NCBI RefSeq assembly: GCF_964340395.1
Contig: NC_135568.1
Coordinates: forward strand, 17,000,276-17,064,275
Reading direction: 5' to 3'
Length of the DNA: 64,000 bases
Source of the DNA: Glandiceps talaboti
Lineage: Eukaryota > Hemichordata > Enteropneusta > Spengelidae
The translations under genes and the position numbers were made by a program. Shown here in pieces: positions 1-12,959 of this stretch; positions within the stretch are counted from its first letter, which is position 1; each line of letters begins with the position of its first letter. The notes below the pieces were generated by a model that was not told the origin of the DNA, made no database searches, and saw nothing but the letters and a program-made list of their open reading frames with translations.

Positions 1-141
1 AACGAAACAAGCCTAACTACATTCGTTGGGGGCGCTCAGATGGTCTACACTACACAAACTTCTGTGTACTGTATAGTGTGTACACTACAGGAGAGTCACC
101 AGTCTGAGAATGAAATTACCCACGTTTGATTATTATTTCAG

Positions 142-2954
142 AGCCTGGCTTAGTGAACGGAACTAGAAATTCTTCAAACTCAGACGTTACGTCATCGGAC
201 AGAATTAATGAGGTAACATTATACAAAGAAAAATCATCAAATGACTCGTTTTAAACTGATCCCTACGTTCTGTCCGACTAACAGTTCTTTATGGTCCAGA
301 CACCATGTCACCTCGACCACAGTCAAAGCTGCACTAGCCTCAGCTGAGTTTTACTTGTTCGGTCAGACAATCAAAATTCACTGAAAAGTGTTAAAATACA
401 AATAACTAAACATTGTACATGTTGATTAGAGGTTGATTTTATCCATAAGTAGTACAGTAACAGGTTGAAATCATGATTGCATTTGGTCGCTCATTTTTTG
501 GTGCGGACCAAAATAACTTTGATTGGATTTATTGTACCATATTAAGTGTATAGCTATGCAAAATGTGTTTACCAACAGGTATAATACTAGTACTATTCAG
601 GGTGTATGATGTTACAAGTAAGTCTTTATGACAAACCAAACAGTTTAAGAAATCATTTCAGTTGCAGTTAGTATAGCTTTAACGTAAACTACTTACTCTA
701 TTGATAGTACTTTCTATCTTTGTCGACACAGTCTAAAAGTATCATGTAGAGGAGATATAGCGGTTTTTGTTATGGGTTATGTTAGCATTTCGTACTTACA
801 GATATGACGTTTTGTAGAACTGCACTGAGCATGCGTCACAACAAACTAATTGATACATCCTTCGTATTGCCCTCAGAGCTGTTGATTTATATTGAAAAAA
901 AACAACAGAAAAATATATCTAGATTGAATTGTATTGTGTGAATTTGTGTGTTGATGAATTACAACAAACATGATATGGACCCCAAAAACATATGAAACAT
1001 TTTATTTTTAACATTCGGAGTGTCTAGCAGACTACGAGTTCAAATAGTACGAAGAAAAATGTGTGTGTTATCCTTTCTACAGTGGGATGAGGGGGGGGGT
1101 GGAGGAGTTCATCAGATATTTTAAATGGAGGCCTATGACAAAATTAAATATCTCGTGTTGACTTTGGAAGACAGAATCTTTGTTTACTTCTACAGCTGCA
1201 AGGAGCCATTCTAGTGGCAGGCTTGTTTCAAACTCTTCTCGGACTTAGTGGATTCTTTGGTTTTCTACTGCGATTCATCGGACCTTTAACAGTGGCACCT
1301 ACTATTTGTGTGCTTGGCTTGGCCATGTCCTCGTCAGCTATGAATGATTCCAGTAAACATTGGGGTATTGCCTTTATGTAAGTTATACCTACATTTCATT
1401 ATATCTGGCAAATGTTCCTCGATGTATTTATTGTTATAAAACTTCCAGAACAAAGTATGTACTAGTAACAGTTCTCAAACAAAATTCAACAAATTAAATA
1501 TTCTATTAGTCAAGGTCGGTAGCTTTAGATCATCACGAAAGGCATGTACGTCACAACTTTGAAGTCTACTAGCGGTGAGTAGTGATATTACAATGTTTTT
1601 AAACTGGCGAGCAAAATTACTGGAACGACTGATAGGTCAGTCAAAATTCTTGGTCAGGAATATTTTTTTACAGTCAATTTCTTCTCTCATAATATTTTAT
1701 TATCCCTTGAATACATGTTTGAATCCTTCATATTATTTATCTTCAGGACACTGGCTTTGCTGTTTTTATTCAGCCAATATTTAAGTAAAATAAATGTTCC
1801 ATACCCTACGTTCAGTAAACGCACTGGTTGCATTAGAGGTTACTCCAGGATATTTGCTCTCTATTCGGTGAGTGTAATTTGCATATACTACGTTTTGACA
1901 TTCATCATACCAGATTTAAACTGAATGCCTCCTGTAAGGGCAAAACCATAGATTTTTAGGCTTGCACACATTATTCGAATATAAAATTCTAAACTATAGC
2001 TATTATACATGATGTACCACTTAATTGAAAGATGAATTGTATGAAACTAAAAGAAATTTGAAGCGTTAACATATTGTCTAATTATTTCAAAAAAAACATT
2101 GATTATGCAAGTGTACCATTTAGATTATAAGTTACAACATCAAGCTTAAAATGACACATGCACTTATTTACCATTGACCATTGATACATATACAAAATTA
2201 TCTGAAATTTGAAGTTTGCATTCTTAAAAAATAACCTTACTACCGAAAATTATTAATTATGCAAATTAGTCACACAATTAAAAACTATATCAACAGGCTT
2301 TATAGAATGCGGCTTTGTCATGTTTGATGTGTGTGCCAAAGTATATGGAATTTAAAATGTGCATTCTAAAGACATTGCTTAATTATTAAAGATCATTAAT
2401 TATTCAAATTACTCATTAAAAGTAAAGGCTATGTCAACAACGTGTGCGCATTGTTATGGATGGCATATGCACCAAATTATATGAAATTTAAAGCTTGCAT
2501 TCTTAAGATAAAGCGGAATTACCGAAAGTAAATAATTATGCAAATTATTCATTAAAACTGTAATCTACATCGACAAACTTTATAGGACATATGCGCTTAG
2601 TTATGGTTAACTTATGTACTAAATCATATTGAAATATAAGTATGCATGTTTGAGATATAACCTAATTACCGAAATTCATTAATTATGCCAATTATTTATA
2701 AAAGCTTTAAGCTGAATCAACAAACATTATAGGATATGCACTTTGTTATGGTTAACATAAGAACCAAATTATATTGAATTTGAAGTATGTGTTCCAAAGA
2801 TATAGCCTAATTACTCATTGGATGTTTACCAAAATCTAATCAGTTCTTCCCATTAGCATAATAAGGAAGATATGTAGCAAATTGCATTATAATTGAGCCT
2901 GCCGTTTATTTTAAATTATGACAAAGACAGACAGACAGCCAGACAGACAGACAG

Positions 2955-2994
<40 letters not shown>

Positions 2995-3522
2995 ATCGTC
3001 ATTTCAATGCATCCCCTTACAGGAGTTAAAAATGAATCGCATTTCATTAGTCGTATAGTATTTTGATAATGTGATTTTATATTGAACGTTGAATTCTTCT
3101 GTGTGTACATGAACACAAAATTAGTTGAGGTGGCCACTTACATACGAATCGTACACATGTATCTGAAATGGAGAAAATATTGTTATTTTCCAAGACAGGG
3201 TCAACCATCATCATACATCATTTAAGGGGCATTTTTCAATTATTGCACAAGATTTGCAAATGAAGACTGCTTGATTTCACTCAGAGACATGGAGGACTGG
3301 TGTTATATAGGTGAATCGTCCAAAGGGAATAAAATAGTGGGAACATGCAAAGATTATTTATCAATATTAGACAAAATTGTCAAAAACATGTATATAAATA
3401 TCAAATTTTGTAGTTTCAAATAATTGGTAATTAATAGTGTGTTGGTTGTGTTATTACCTGAGTAGGTCTAATGAATCCATATTTTCGCGCTTACTGTTAC
3501 AAAAATCTAACAAACATTTAAT

Positions 3523-3562
<40 letters not shown>

Positions 3563-6500
3563 CGACAACAAAAATATACACAATTGTGTTGACAAGCATA
3601 AAAGTCATATTTGTCGCCAAATACGGCAAGTTGCTGTGCCCCCTCCAGGCGACAAATGGTAATGCGAAAACTGAATCTGTTGATTAAAATTTCTCATTAA
3701 TATATATACAGTATGTTTAAAGACACAGTCAAGCATATGTAATTACTGATCATTAATCTAAGTCATATCTTACGTGTAATTATAAGCCTAAAGAGTGAGA
3801 TATTTAAGCAATAAACCACCCTCTGGGGAAGGTATATCACTCAGTTTTGACCAGTGAACGAAATATATGCACGAGCGATTGAGTTCACTGGTCAAGACCG
3901 AGTGGTATACCATTCCCAGGGGTGGTTTATTGCTACTAATTTATACAAGTATATTGAAAATATCAGAAACAAGATAAGAACTAACGTTTTCTAGTTTCAT
4001 ATGTGCCCCATGTGACTTATTTGTATACATAACAACAACGCTGCTTTAAACATGATATGGTAGATCTTGGCCTCAACCATGACATGAACGTCGTGCAGCG
4101 ACTGGGTTTATTTTATCCGGTAGTCGTTTCTAGGGATAATCTGTACATTGATCGGCTCATTAGAAGTGTACAGTGATGAATAAACAACCTGTTTGACTCA
4201 AGGTATAAACTTGAAGTAGTTTATTGAATACAGCATGCTTCATGCCCGGTCGACATCGCGACTCGGTAAAGTGACATGGCGGCAGGTTGATATTTGCAAT
4301 TTATTTATATTACTGGAAGAATTTCGGGTTTGAGGTTTTCCCTCTCGGATATATGACTGGTACTCTAGGACAGGATTCCAGACAATTATATAAATTAAAT
4401 ATCATGTTTTTGACAGACAGGACGAGATGGACAGGACAGCTCACTTGTTTCCACGCCAGCCGAGGCTAGACGGTACTACTAGTACTTGAACCGATCGTGT
4501 GCATACCTTGACCTTAGTTGGCGATGATTTGTACAAATACGCGATAACTTGGCTGCATTCGAAATTTCCGTCGTAATTTCCCATAAAATATTGTCTCATT
4601 GAGAAAATCCTCCTCTGACAATTCGCAAAGTTCACTGTCAGTATCCAGGCGGCCGACTACAGCGCTCGCGCAGACGAACAACAGTGAACAACAAAATTAG
4701 GACGTGTGCCAACCGTGCACTTTTGCTCATTTCAGACATGCTAGTTCGATGTCTAGACCAATCAGATCTTTCCATATGCGCCTTCAATATACTGGTATAA
4801 TACAATGCTCGATAATTAAAACTCTTTATTTATGCAAATGATTCATTGATACGCATTTGTTTTGTACTTACTTCTTAAATCAGCTCTTGCATTTACCATA
4901 AGATATACTAGTGGCAACGTTCATAATAATTGGAGCAGTACTTTTTGAGATATGTTCACAGACACATGCAGAGGCAGACAAACAGATAGACAGACACACA
5001 GACAGACATACACACAGATGGGCTGAGAGATACTTACATAACATTACCTCCCCTTACGGGAGGTGAAAACACAAAACATATTACTTCTATATAGTCCCTA
5101 AAGTCCATTATATTATCACTTATGATTTTCAAATTCTTGCATTAGCTTAGTTCAAAACAACTGTATAAAAGACGCAGGTCATGCCACTAGTCCTTTGACA
5201 GAGTTATAGATAGAAAAGTTATTTCACAATTTATGAATATATTTAGGCTCATTTTCTTCATCTCATTGTTTTTGGTTTCACAAAATGTTATATTATTATT
5301 TTGTATGTCATTACAGATACTCTTTGCGATATGCATCTCGTGGTTCTTTTGTTATATTTTAACTTTAACGAATGTTTTTACGGACGATAAAACTGATCCG
5401 GCGTTTGGAGCCAGAACTGACAGGAACACAATCTCATCGGATGACCTTCCATGGATATGGTTCCCTCTTCCATGTAAGTTATCCGGTTATTATGCAAATC
5501 TGCCAGTCTTCTGTCTCAAGTGCTAGGCTTCTGACCATGACTGGTTCATTATGTATCATGATAACGTTGAGGTACTGGACATTCACTATAAATTAATAGT
5601 ATTTATGTAGGTGGATCATTAATTTTCATACAAGCATTTGGGGAATGGTCAGTATATTTTGTGCAGGCATTGACGGGAGGGGGGGGGTACTATTTATTTT
5701 TTTAAATCAAGAACAGAAATGAAAACCCATGGTAATATAGTCGTGGTCATCACCAATCCTCATCACAATCTCCACGGCCATGATTCGTCTTTGTCGTCAT
5801 ACCGCCATCATCATGATATTCAAGAAAATAACTTTCCGACGACTCAAAATGTTATCGTCGTTGCTGACATTCTTCATCTTAAATGTATACAATTTCATTA
5901 CAGTCAGGTGGGGTTCACCAACATTTAGTGTTGGTGCTGTAGTTGGTATGTGTTGTGGTGTACTTGTCTCAACCATAGAGTCCATTGGTGATTATTATGC
6001 AGTTGCTAAACTAAGTGGCGCACCATCACCACCATCCCATGCTGTCAATCGCGGTGTTTTTACAGAAGGATTTGCTTGCATAATAGCTGGCATGTGGGGT
6101 TCACTGGGACTTACGTCATACTCTCAAAATATCGGTGCCATTGCCATAACCAGGGTAAGTCTATGCATGTACTATTATATAACAGGGGAGCCCCTTACAT
6201 CTTTCTGCAAAATGTAAGACAGTGGCCTTTGACCTACACTGTGACTTCCAGGGTAAACCTTCAAAATTAAGCCATATGTCTTGCATTTATGTGTGGGCCA
6301 TTCCATTCCATATCATATGTTGTACGCAATCGTGATCTACTACATTATTCAGAAAACGCTAAAACTTCACCAGCTGAAACTGGGATTTTTTTCATCAAAT
6401 AGCCACAGATATATTCACTAAAGTTGGTCAATTACTTACAAAAATATCTGTTAATTGGTGGTCAATATTATCTGTAGGTATTGTAGTGGCAAGTTTAAGA

Positions 6501-9500
6501 GCAAAAGTTTGGTTTTGAATCTGTTACCATGGTAAACCTGGACTAGTTGTAAGTAGAGTACTAATAGACAAGCATAACATATTCACTAAGAATATCGATA
6601 ACACACACTCAATGTTAGTCAATGGTCGAAATTGTCTATTAACAGTGCATAAACAGATCATGAAATCCTGATTATCGTTGAGGGCGTTGGTTTTTGGGTG
6701 CAGGCCCAAGTATCATTTTGATGTCATTGATCGTGTATACAGCTACATAAATTTTATTTACCATCAAGTGATGAAATACATTTCAGGGTATACGATATTA
6801 CAAGTACGTTATTTTATAACAAAACATTTTTTTAAAAACAAACAAGAAAAACATAATAAACATTCCAATTTGAATTAGTGCAGCTGTAATTCAATCAGAA
6901 TCCATTCAACTGTCTAACCCATATTATAAGGATTACATATTCTTTTGAAATATTGATCTTTGATCTCCAGGGTCAATTGTCAAAATCCAGCTACTTTCTG
7001 CATTTTCACAGACAATTTGTGATATATTTATTTTGTTGCCTCCGATTTCTTATAAATCATATCTCCCTTTAGTCAGATAGAACTAAAGTATTTGAGGAGT
7101 ATTAGCATGGCTTCTACAAAGACATTTATTTGCAAACACATTTTTCTTTTCATTTTTACCACAGGTCGGCAGTCGACGTGTATTTCAGTGTACAAGTCTA
7201 ATAACATTCTCATTTGCATTGTCTGGTAAATTTGCCGCCATTTTGTCATCCATACCGGCGCCAGTGTTTGGGGCAATTTTGTGGGTCAACTCTGGTGAGA
7301 AGGATTTTCTGAACATAATTGAAAGTTAATATGCAAATTTTCCCTTCGAAATAAGCGACTTTTATTAAACTTTTTATTTATAGCGTCAACGGCTGTTTGA
7401 AAATCTCACCATGTTGGGAGGTTACAGTTTGTATATAGATTTTATTTACAAAATATTTCTACAAGCTACAAAGTTGGCCTGTCACAAGGTGTGCTAAAAC
7501 CATCTACTTGTGATTAGTTTCTCCATTCTTATCGGGAGGAGGGGAGCTCCCATGGACGATCATGATCATACGGGGAGCGTCCTCTGGAAAGGAGTGGGGT
7601 TTTTTTTGTGCTCACAAGGTATGGGAAAGGGCATACTTTTTCAGCAAAGTAAGATATCCAGTCAGTACTACAAATTGTAAATTAAAAATTATGATTTAAT
7701 GGAAACCATATCAGTGTTTGATTTCGTTGACAATGTCGTGTTTTGATGTCTTCATGAGACACTTTCTGTGACACTGCATTGTAGTTATTACCAAGTTTGG
7801 CGATATTAAGATGAAAACATCACTATAATTACAACGATGAGTCCTGTTCTTGCAATTGAGACACTTCAAACCAATCCATGGTATCTATTTTGTGCGATAC
7901 ATTTGGTGTGAGTTCTTAGATTTTTGGTATGAGAACAGTTTGGGTTTGGAGCTCGGGGGTCTCAAATGAGTATCATTTTGTACACAGTTGCTCCCCCTCG
8001 ATCTGTCATGGTGTAATTTTTTTTAATTTTAGTTTAATTGTAAACAAATCGTTGGTAACGTCGAGACAAGGCCAAAGGGATAAACAAAGATTAACATATA
8101 TTTGAATATTAGTGACAAGCAAGGTGACATACGTATTAGTCTTTTTATTTTATAAAGGGATAAAGTTCTCAGGACAAACTTTCTTATCTATCCGATAGGC
8201 ATGATCTTTGCAGTCGGTGCAGCGAATCTACAATATGTGAATATGAATATTCCGAGGAATTTAAGTATTTTTGGGGTTGCCATTGTGACTGGTGTGATCA
8301 TACCTGAGTATTTCAAGGAAAATGCTGACACCATAGACACAGGTAAGAAATAGGGTAATCATGGATGATATTGCAATTTCATCTTGGGATGAATTCTATC
8401 GAACCTTTTCGTTTTGCCTGTATTGCATAGCAAGATGGTAATTGATACTGAAAATAGAGGGAGGTGGGTGGATGGGGGGTCTATCTTACATATACCTGTA
8501 TCATAATTGTAAACCATCAGAATCATTACATAAATGACTGACACCATACATACACATCATTAGTCTTGAGTAACGCTTACATCACGGTTATTTCAGCAAT
8601 CATAACTGACTTTTTTGAATTTTTCAAATTTTGCTCGCAGAGTATTGCGTATCAGCACACATACCGAGCTAAAAAGAATTAATGTAAATAACAATAGAAT
8701 CTGATTTATACATTTAATGTAAGGTTGAGTTTTGTGTTTAATTCTTGAACTTCCGGAGTATAATAAATAACAATCTTCGTTGCGTTATTGAGACACGACT
8801 AGCGACTGGCACTTGCTTTTGGAAGTGATCGTTGTTGTTTGTTTGTTTGTTTGTTCGTTTGTTTGTTTGTTGGTTGGTTGGTTGGTTATTTGATTCCTGT
8901 GAAACCTTTTACCACGATACCTAATTATGGATTCACCAAGTGACTGGATTGTGATTTCAATATATTTAATTATTTATTCGACTGAACGAAGAAAGATATT
9001 AGAGAATAGTGTCTCTAAATATGTAACTTGTAAGTCAATGGTCTTCAACTAGATCGTCAAACCAACAAATTAGTTGATAATCTACTTGTATTTTGATATT
9101 TTTTCCCGAAAACACAGGTGTCTCTGAGATTGACCAAATCCTTTCTGTGTTATTGACTACGAAAATGTTCATCGCTGGCATCACAGGTTTTATTTTGGAC
9201 AACACAATACCAGGTTTGTTTACAATTTAAAAAAAATAATATCATTATGTAATAAATACTCGCTATCATATGACTCGCTGTCATAAAAGTTCTAAAATTA
9301 ATGCAGAGCGAGTTTTGTAAAGGACACATACTTCAAATGTGAATGGTCATTTTTGTGATATATTTACACTAAGATCGTGAATCGTAGAAGTAGTAATACC
9401 AATAGTTTAGATGACAATAATGAAGGTCAAGGCTCACTGTTAACATAATGGAAACAATTCATTTTTGAAATATTGAAACATTAGTGGGAACATGTATGCC

Positions 9501-9658
9501 TGTCGATAGTGTATTGAATTTAAAAATAACGATGTATATATATATGTATGTGTGTATATGTATGTGTACATGTGCGTACGTACGTACGTACGTATATGTA
9601 TGTATGTATGTATGTACATACGTACGTATGTACGTATGTATGTATGTATGTATGTATG

Positions 9659-9692
<34 letters not shown>

Positions 9693-10203
9693 TGTATGTG
9701 CATATGGGTTGATGGATGTGCCATGTGGGGGAGCTAACATTACAATCTGGTTTTCATGCGAGGCGAAATTATCATAATTACAGCGCATGAACTTTATAAT
9801 TAATGATCTTTTTAGTTTATTCGTCCATTCTCGCACCATATCTCTCTATAGGTCTATGGTTGTAATTTCGAGAAATAGCTCTGAGGCTGAGGGGCCTATA
9901 GTCGCCCATGCCTCACATACAAAGAACACCAGAGGGTGCTATAGGCTTATAGCATTAGATTTATTTGGCACATTAGGGACATTTAATTCAATTATTCAAT
10001 TTCTTTTTCCTACAGGTACACGTGAAGTACGGGGATTAATGGCATGGAATCCAAAATGTCGACAAGGAAAAGACCATATGCAGGGATCACTTTCTCTCTA
10101 CGATCTTCCTTGCTGTATGTCTTACATGAAACGATGGAGGTGGACTCGATATCTACCACTTTGCCCAACCTTTGGTACAAAACATGAAGCCGAGATTTCA
10201 TAA
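142..10203 (+). CDS. SLC23 nucleobase/ascorbate-type transporter, copy A (5' partial, 9 exons)
   Basis: Exons: 142-212, 1196-1377, 1747-1867, 5317-5473, 5904-6154, 7165-7294, 8214-8342, 9118-9213, 10016-10203 (stop TAA). All have AG/GT borders and compatible phases; the first exons lie left of the window. The family comprises multi-pass membrane transporters that move ascorbate or nucleobases, usually with Na+ or H+. The protein shows the SLC23 landmarks in order: a segment reading [14 protein letters not shown], the ESIGDYY motif of TM8, [10 protein letters not shown], the NAT signature [10 protein letters not shown] followed by VGSRR, then [13 protein letters not shown] and FILDNT, and a short cytoplasmic tail with two Cys after YDLP. 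Compared with copy B and human SVCTs it reads YYAVAK rather than YYACA(K/R) and has a PSPPS stretch instead of a proline run. Q at the start of the NAT signature resembles nucleobase members more than human SVCTs, which have P. The substrate is unknown. No clear AATAAA was seen after the stop. Confidence 0.9.
1910..3030. mobile_element. Non-autonomous microsatellite-bearing element, copy 1 (insertion in SLC23-A intron)
   Basis: The homologous SLC23-B intron runs straight through this point (about 58611), so the segment is an insertion in A or a clean loss from B. Near the left edge is CTCCTGTAAGGG (1929-1940) and near the right edge CCCCTTACAGGAG (3013-3025), which are inverted copies of each other. 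The interior holds about five ~140-bp tandem units, then a conserved core reading GGAAGATATGTAGCAAATT, then (GACA)n and (CA)n. No coding capacity was seen. Related copies occur at about 4810-5068, 18985-19265, 22296-22600, 30930-31215 and 60310-60592. The layout recalls Helitron-like elements with internal microsatellites in molluscs and flies; that class is only an inference. Confidence 0.6.
2100..2830. repeat. Tandem repeat, ~140-bp unit, about 5 diverged copies
   Basis: Units begin near 2100, 2254, 2396, 2533 and 2679. Each starts with an ATTAATTATGCAAATTA-like stretch, passes through a conserved ATATGAAATTTAAAG-like segment and ends with a TAGCCTAATTACCGAAA-like stretch. The array forms the body of the inserted element at 1910-3030. 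Confidence 0.65.
3523..3563. repeat. (CAA)n microsatellite
   Basis: Short ACA trinucleotide array in an SLC23-A intron. The orthologous site in copy B also carries (CAA)n at about 60036-60070, so the array predates the gene duplication. Confidence 0.9.
3807..3934. mobile_element. Palindromic foldback element FB1 (AGCAATAA ends)
   Basis: Begins AGCAATAAACC and ends GGTTTATTGCT. Almost the whole 128 bp pairs with itself, with arms 3807-3858 and 3883-3934 and a few mismatches. The centre contains ATATATGCACGAGC. It lies in an SLC23-A intron and shares its ends, left flank (TATTTA) and centre with the element at 39807-39947. No coding capacity; probably a miniature non-autonomous DNA element. 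Confidence 0.7.
4810..5068. mobile_element. Microsatellite-bearing element, copy 2 (shared by both SLC23 copies)
   Basis: Core reads CAACGTTCATAATAATTGG, followed by an interrupted (CAGA)n run and the palindrome CCTCCCCTTACGGGAGG at about 5047-5063. The same sequence is at about 60310-60592 in copy B, so this insertion predates the SLC23 duplication. Confidence 0.6.
8826..8888. repeat. (GTTT)n / (GGTT)n microsatellite
   Basis: Tetranucleotide array in an SLC23-A intron, switching from GTTT to GGTT. Confidence 0.9.
9536..9700. repeat. (GTAT)n / (GTAC)n microsatellite
   Basis: Interrupted tetranucleotide array in the last SLC23-A intron. The apparent reading frames of Tyr, Val, Cys and Met repeats on one strand and Thr, Tyr, Ile and His on the other are products of the repeat, not proteins. 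Confidence 0.95.
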
Positions 10204-10398
10204 CTTTTTTCATGAGGACTTTATGTTCTGATCCATTATCATACAGTTTGCAATTTATAACTTTAATTTTACCACTACTGATACATTCTTTAATATTTAC
10301 AATTAATTTCAATCAAACGATGCGCATTTTTATAATCAGTAGTATACAGATTGAATCTTTTAACACAGAGACTTCAATATTCTAGGAAATTCAAAATA

Positions 10399-10690
<292 letters not shown>

Positions 10691-10699
10691 GCATCATGC

Positions 10700-11032
10700 A
10701 GGTGTGTATGTCGGTAGGTAAGGAGGGAGGGGATGGGTATGGATGGAGGAAGGTGTGTGTTTATTGTTACAAAAACTAATTCTTACTTCTTTTACATACA
10801 ACACTTACATTAAGAGCAACTTATATTTTTCGTATTATAACAAATCGTGGTCTATTCTATTGTTAAGTAAAATGAAATGTTTATGCATACAAAATTCTTA
10901 ATGTTAAAGTTTCACTCTGAGACATACATGATAATGTATCGTAATAATTCTGCATACGTACATAATTAATTTTTCCTTTTATTCAATTGCATATAATTAT
11001 TGTTGGATTGAATTTACACAGTAGAGACTAAG
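10700..11032 (+). repeat. Dispersed repeat, direct copy (inverted copy at about 38014-38380)
   Basis: From about 10765, after GGAGGAAGGTGTGTGT, the sequence AAAAACTAATTCTTACTTC and the following 250 bp match the reverse complement of 38014-38314, ending at TACACAGTAGAGACTAAG. In both copies a microsatellite abuts the same end. A CCTTCC-CTACC block of the same kind follows the (CA)n/(AAAC)n at 49675-49715. No protein coding is seen. The rest of 10700-11220 holds nothing recognisable. Confidence 0.6.
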
Positions 11033-11223
11033 ACAATGATTCGTATAATAAAATATCCCCTTCGAGGCAAACACTATTTTGTATGACAGTAGTACTGGCT
11101 CAAGGTGATGGAAATTTTCTCTAGTATAGGATCAGCCTTTCCTGTCTACCTTTTGTTCACCATTAGGGTACTTTTTGTGCAAAAACCTATTCATTAAAAA
11201 CAAAAGAAAATATTATTGTTTTT

Positions 11224-12010
11224 TAGGATACGGCACAGCAAGAATCTCCAACCCCTCATTCTGTATCTGTATAGTTACGGTGTAGGTCCTGGGTAAGGAA
11301 TAACACACCGGGGGAGAGTATTTAGCCAGAATGGTTTTTGACAGTGACTGCCATTTTAAAGGCGTCACAAGATTTAGCGCACACAGTACTATTGTCCAGA
11401 TGGTTCCAGTCTACTAGAGTTTTTACAAAGAATGACTGTTTGTATTGAGCAGTTTTACAATTGTCAATTTCAAAGCACTTTGAGTTGTTAGTAACTCTTT
11501 GTTCAACAATGTTAGATGAGATACAGTCGGCAAATTTCCTAGCTTTTATAGATCTTTTGGGTCTTACGGGTTTAAGATAGTCCGCTGGTTGAATTGCTGG
11601 TACTGGGCCCTCAACCACCCTGTATAGAATAATTAGTCTGTTTGTTGTGCGTCTATTCTGGAGTGATGTAAGTTCGAGGCTTTCTACCATTTTGGTTACA
11701 CACCCTTCGTCCCTACTCCTGTATTTCCTTGTGATGAAACTTACTGCTCTGCGCTGTACCTGTTCGAGTTGGTAAATGTTTTTTATGTACGTAAGGGTCC
11801 CAAACCACTGAACCATATTCTAGTATGGATCTTACTAGTGAGATGTAAGCTATTTTCCTACATGACTGTGTACAATGACGAAGGTTTCTTCTCAGAAACC
11901 CCAATGTCGAGTTTGCTTTCTTTGTGATATTTGCAATATGCGGAGTCCATTTCATGTCCTCTGACAAAGTGAGACAAGATAAGGATTTTAAGTGACCTTC
12001 TGCAATATGT
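11224..12010 (-). mobile_element. CR1-like non-LTR retrotransposon 3' fragment, frameshifted
   Basis: On the minus strand the frame from about 12005 reads SEDMKWTPHIANITKKANS, then STLGFLRRNL and SILEYGSVVWDPY. A frameshift near 11800 leads to LEQVQRRAVSFITRKYR, SLQNRRTTNRL and VDWNHLD, with a stop at 11322. This is the region after the palm domain of CR1-like reverse transcriptases, common in marine invertebrates. The 3' tail (TTGGAGATTCTTGCTGTGCC, about 11224-11255) follows the stop. It is 5'-truncated and inactive. Confidence 0.8.
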
Positions 12011-12145
12011 AGTTACTGTAGTACTGTTACTCAATGTATATAAATGAGAAGATTTACTTCGAAGAGACATTGGTGCCAGAAGGATCAGGTCGAAGGGGCA
12101 TGAATACCATACACATATACATGTATGGTATTCACTCACTCTCTG

Positions 12146-12149
<4 letters not shown>

Positions 12150-12232
<83 letters not shown>
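12150..12232. repeat. (CA)n(CT)n microsatellite
   Basis: About 24 bp of CA followed by about 58 bp of CT. Nothing gene-like lies between here and 12930. Confidence 0.95.
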
Positions 12233-12236
<4 letters not shown>

Positions 12237-12959
12237 ATTTTGTTGTACTTGAAAACTATATTGAGTTATCAGCAAAACCATCCCAAGCGCATTATCTGAA
12301 TTTTATTCTAGACTTTTAAAATTTTAGAATGTGCATTACTAAATAGCCAACATTAACTAACCAGATGAAATCACTAGTCATTCATAGAATATGTATGAGC
12401 TTAGCTTGTCATGGTTACAAATATCTTGCTTCAAGATCAGTCATTAGCAGTTCATATAATATTGAACGGAATTTGTCACTGAAAATACAAAAACAATTAT
12501 ATCGAAAGATCTGTTAATGTGGCTTATAGGGTATAGGCACAGATTGTAACGTTTACAGAAATTGTAATACAATTCACACACAGAAAACAACACCTATATA
12601 TTCATATTTATTTTCACGATAGTTGAAGAAATAGCCATTCGGTCCAAATTTCCAATGAACAGATATGACGAGAAAGAACGTTAAAATAGATACCATTTCC
12701 CCAAAAAGTACAACTCAGTCAAATATACCTTGCATATCATTACATGATGAGACAGCCATTTTCCGCTGTAAATCTGAAAAGGAAGAAGACGAACATATTT
12801 AGATTAGTTTTATGTCCAAAACAGTACATGGGAACTAGTATTGACAACCTACCAACTTCTTGTTGCCACTGTAGAAAATGGCCATCTCACAGAGTATGCT
12901 GAAATGTCCGACAAAAGTGCTGTCACACATGTTTACGTTGGTAGATATTTCAATACTAA

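Noticed and set aside
5797-5985. Minus-strand frame opposite an SLC23 exon
   Set aside because: Antisense shadow of a well-supported exon.
9440-9840. Open frames of Tyr/Val/Cys/Met or His/Thr/Ile/Tyr repeats
   Set aside because: They are translations of the (GTAT)n/(GTAC)n microsatellite and stay open on both strands because of the repeat.
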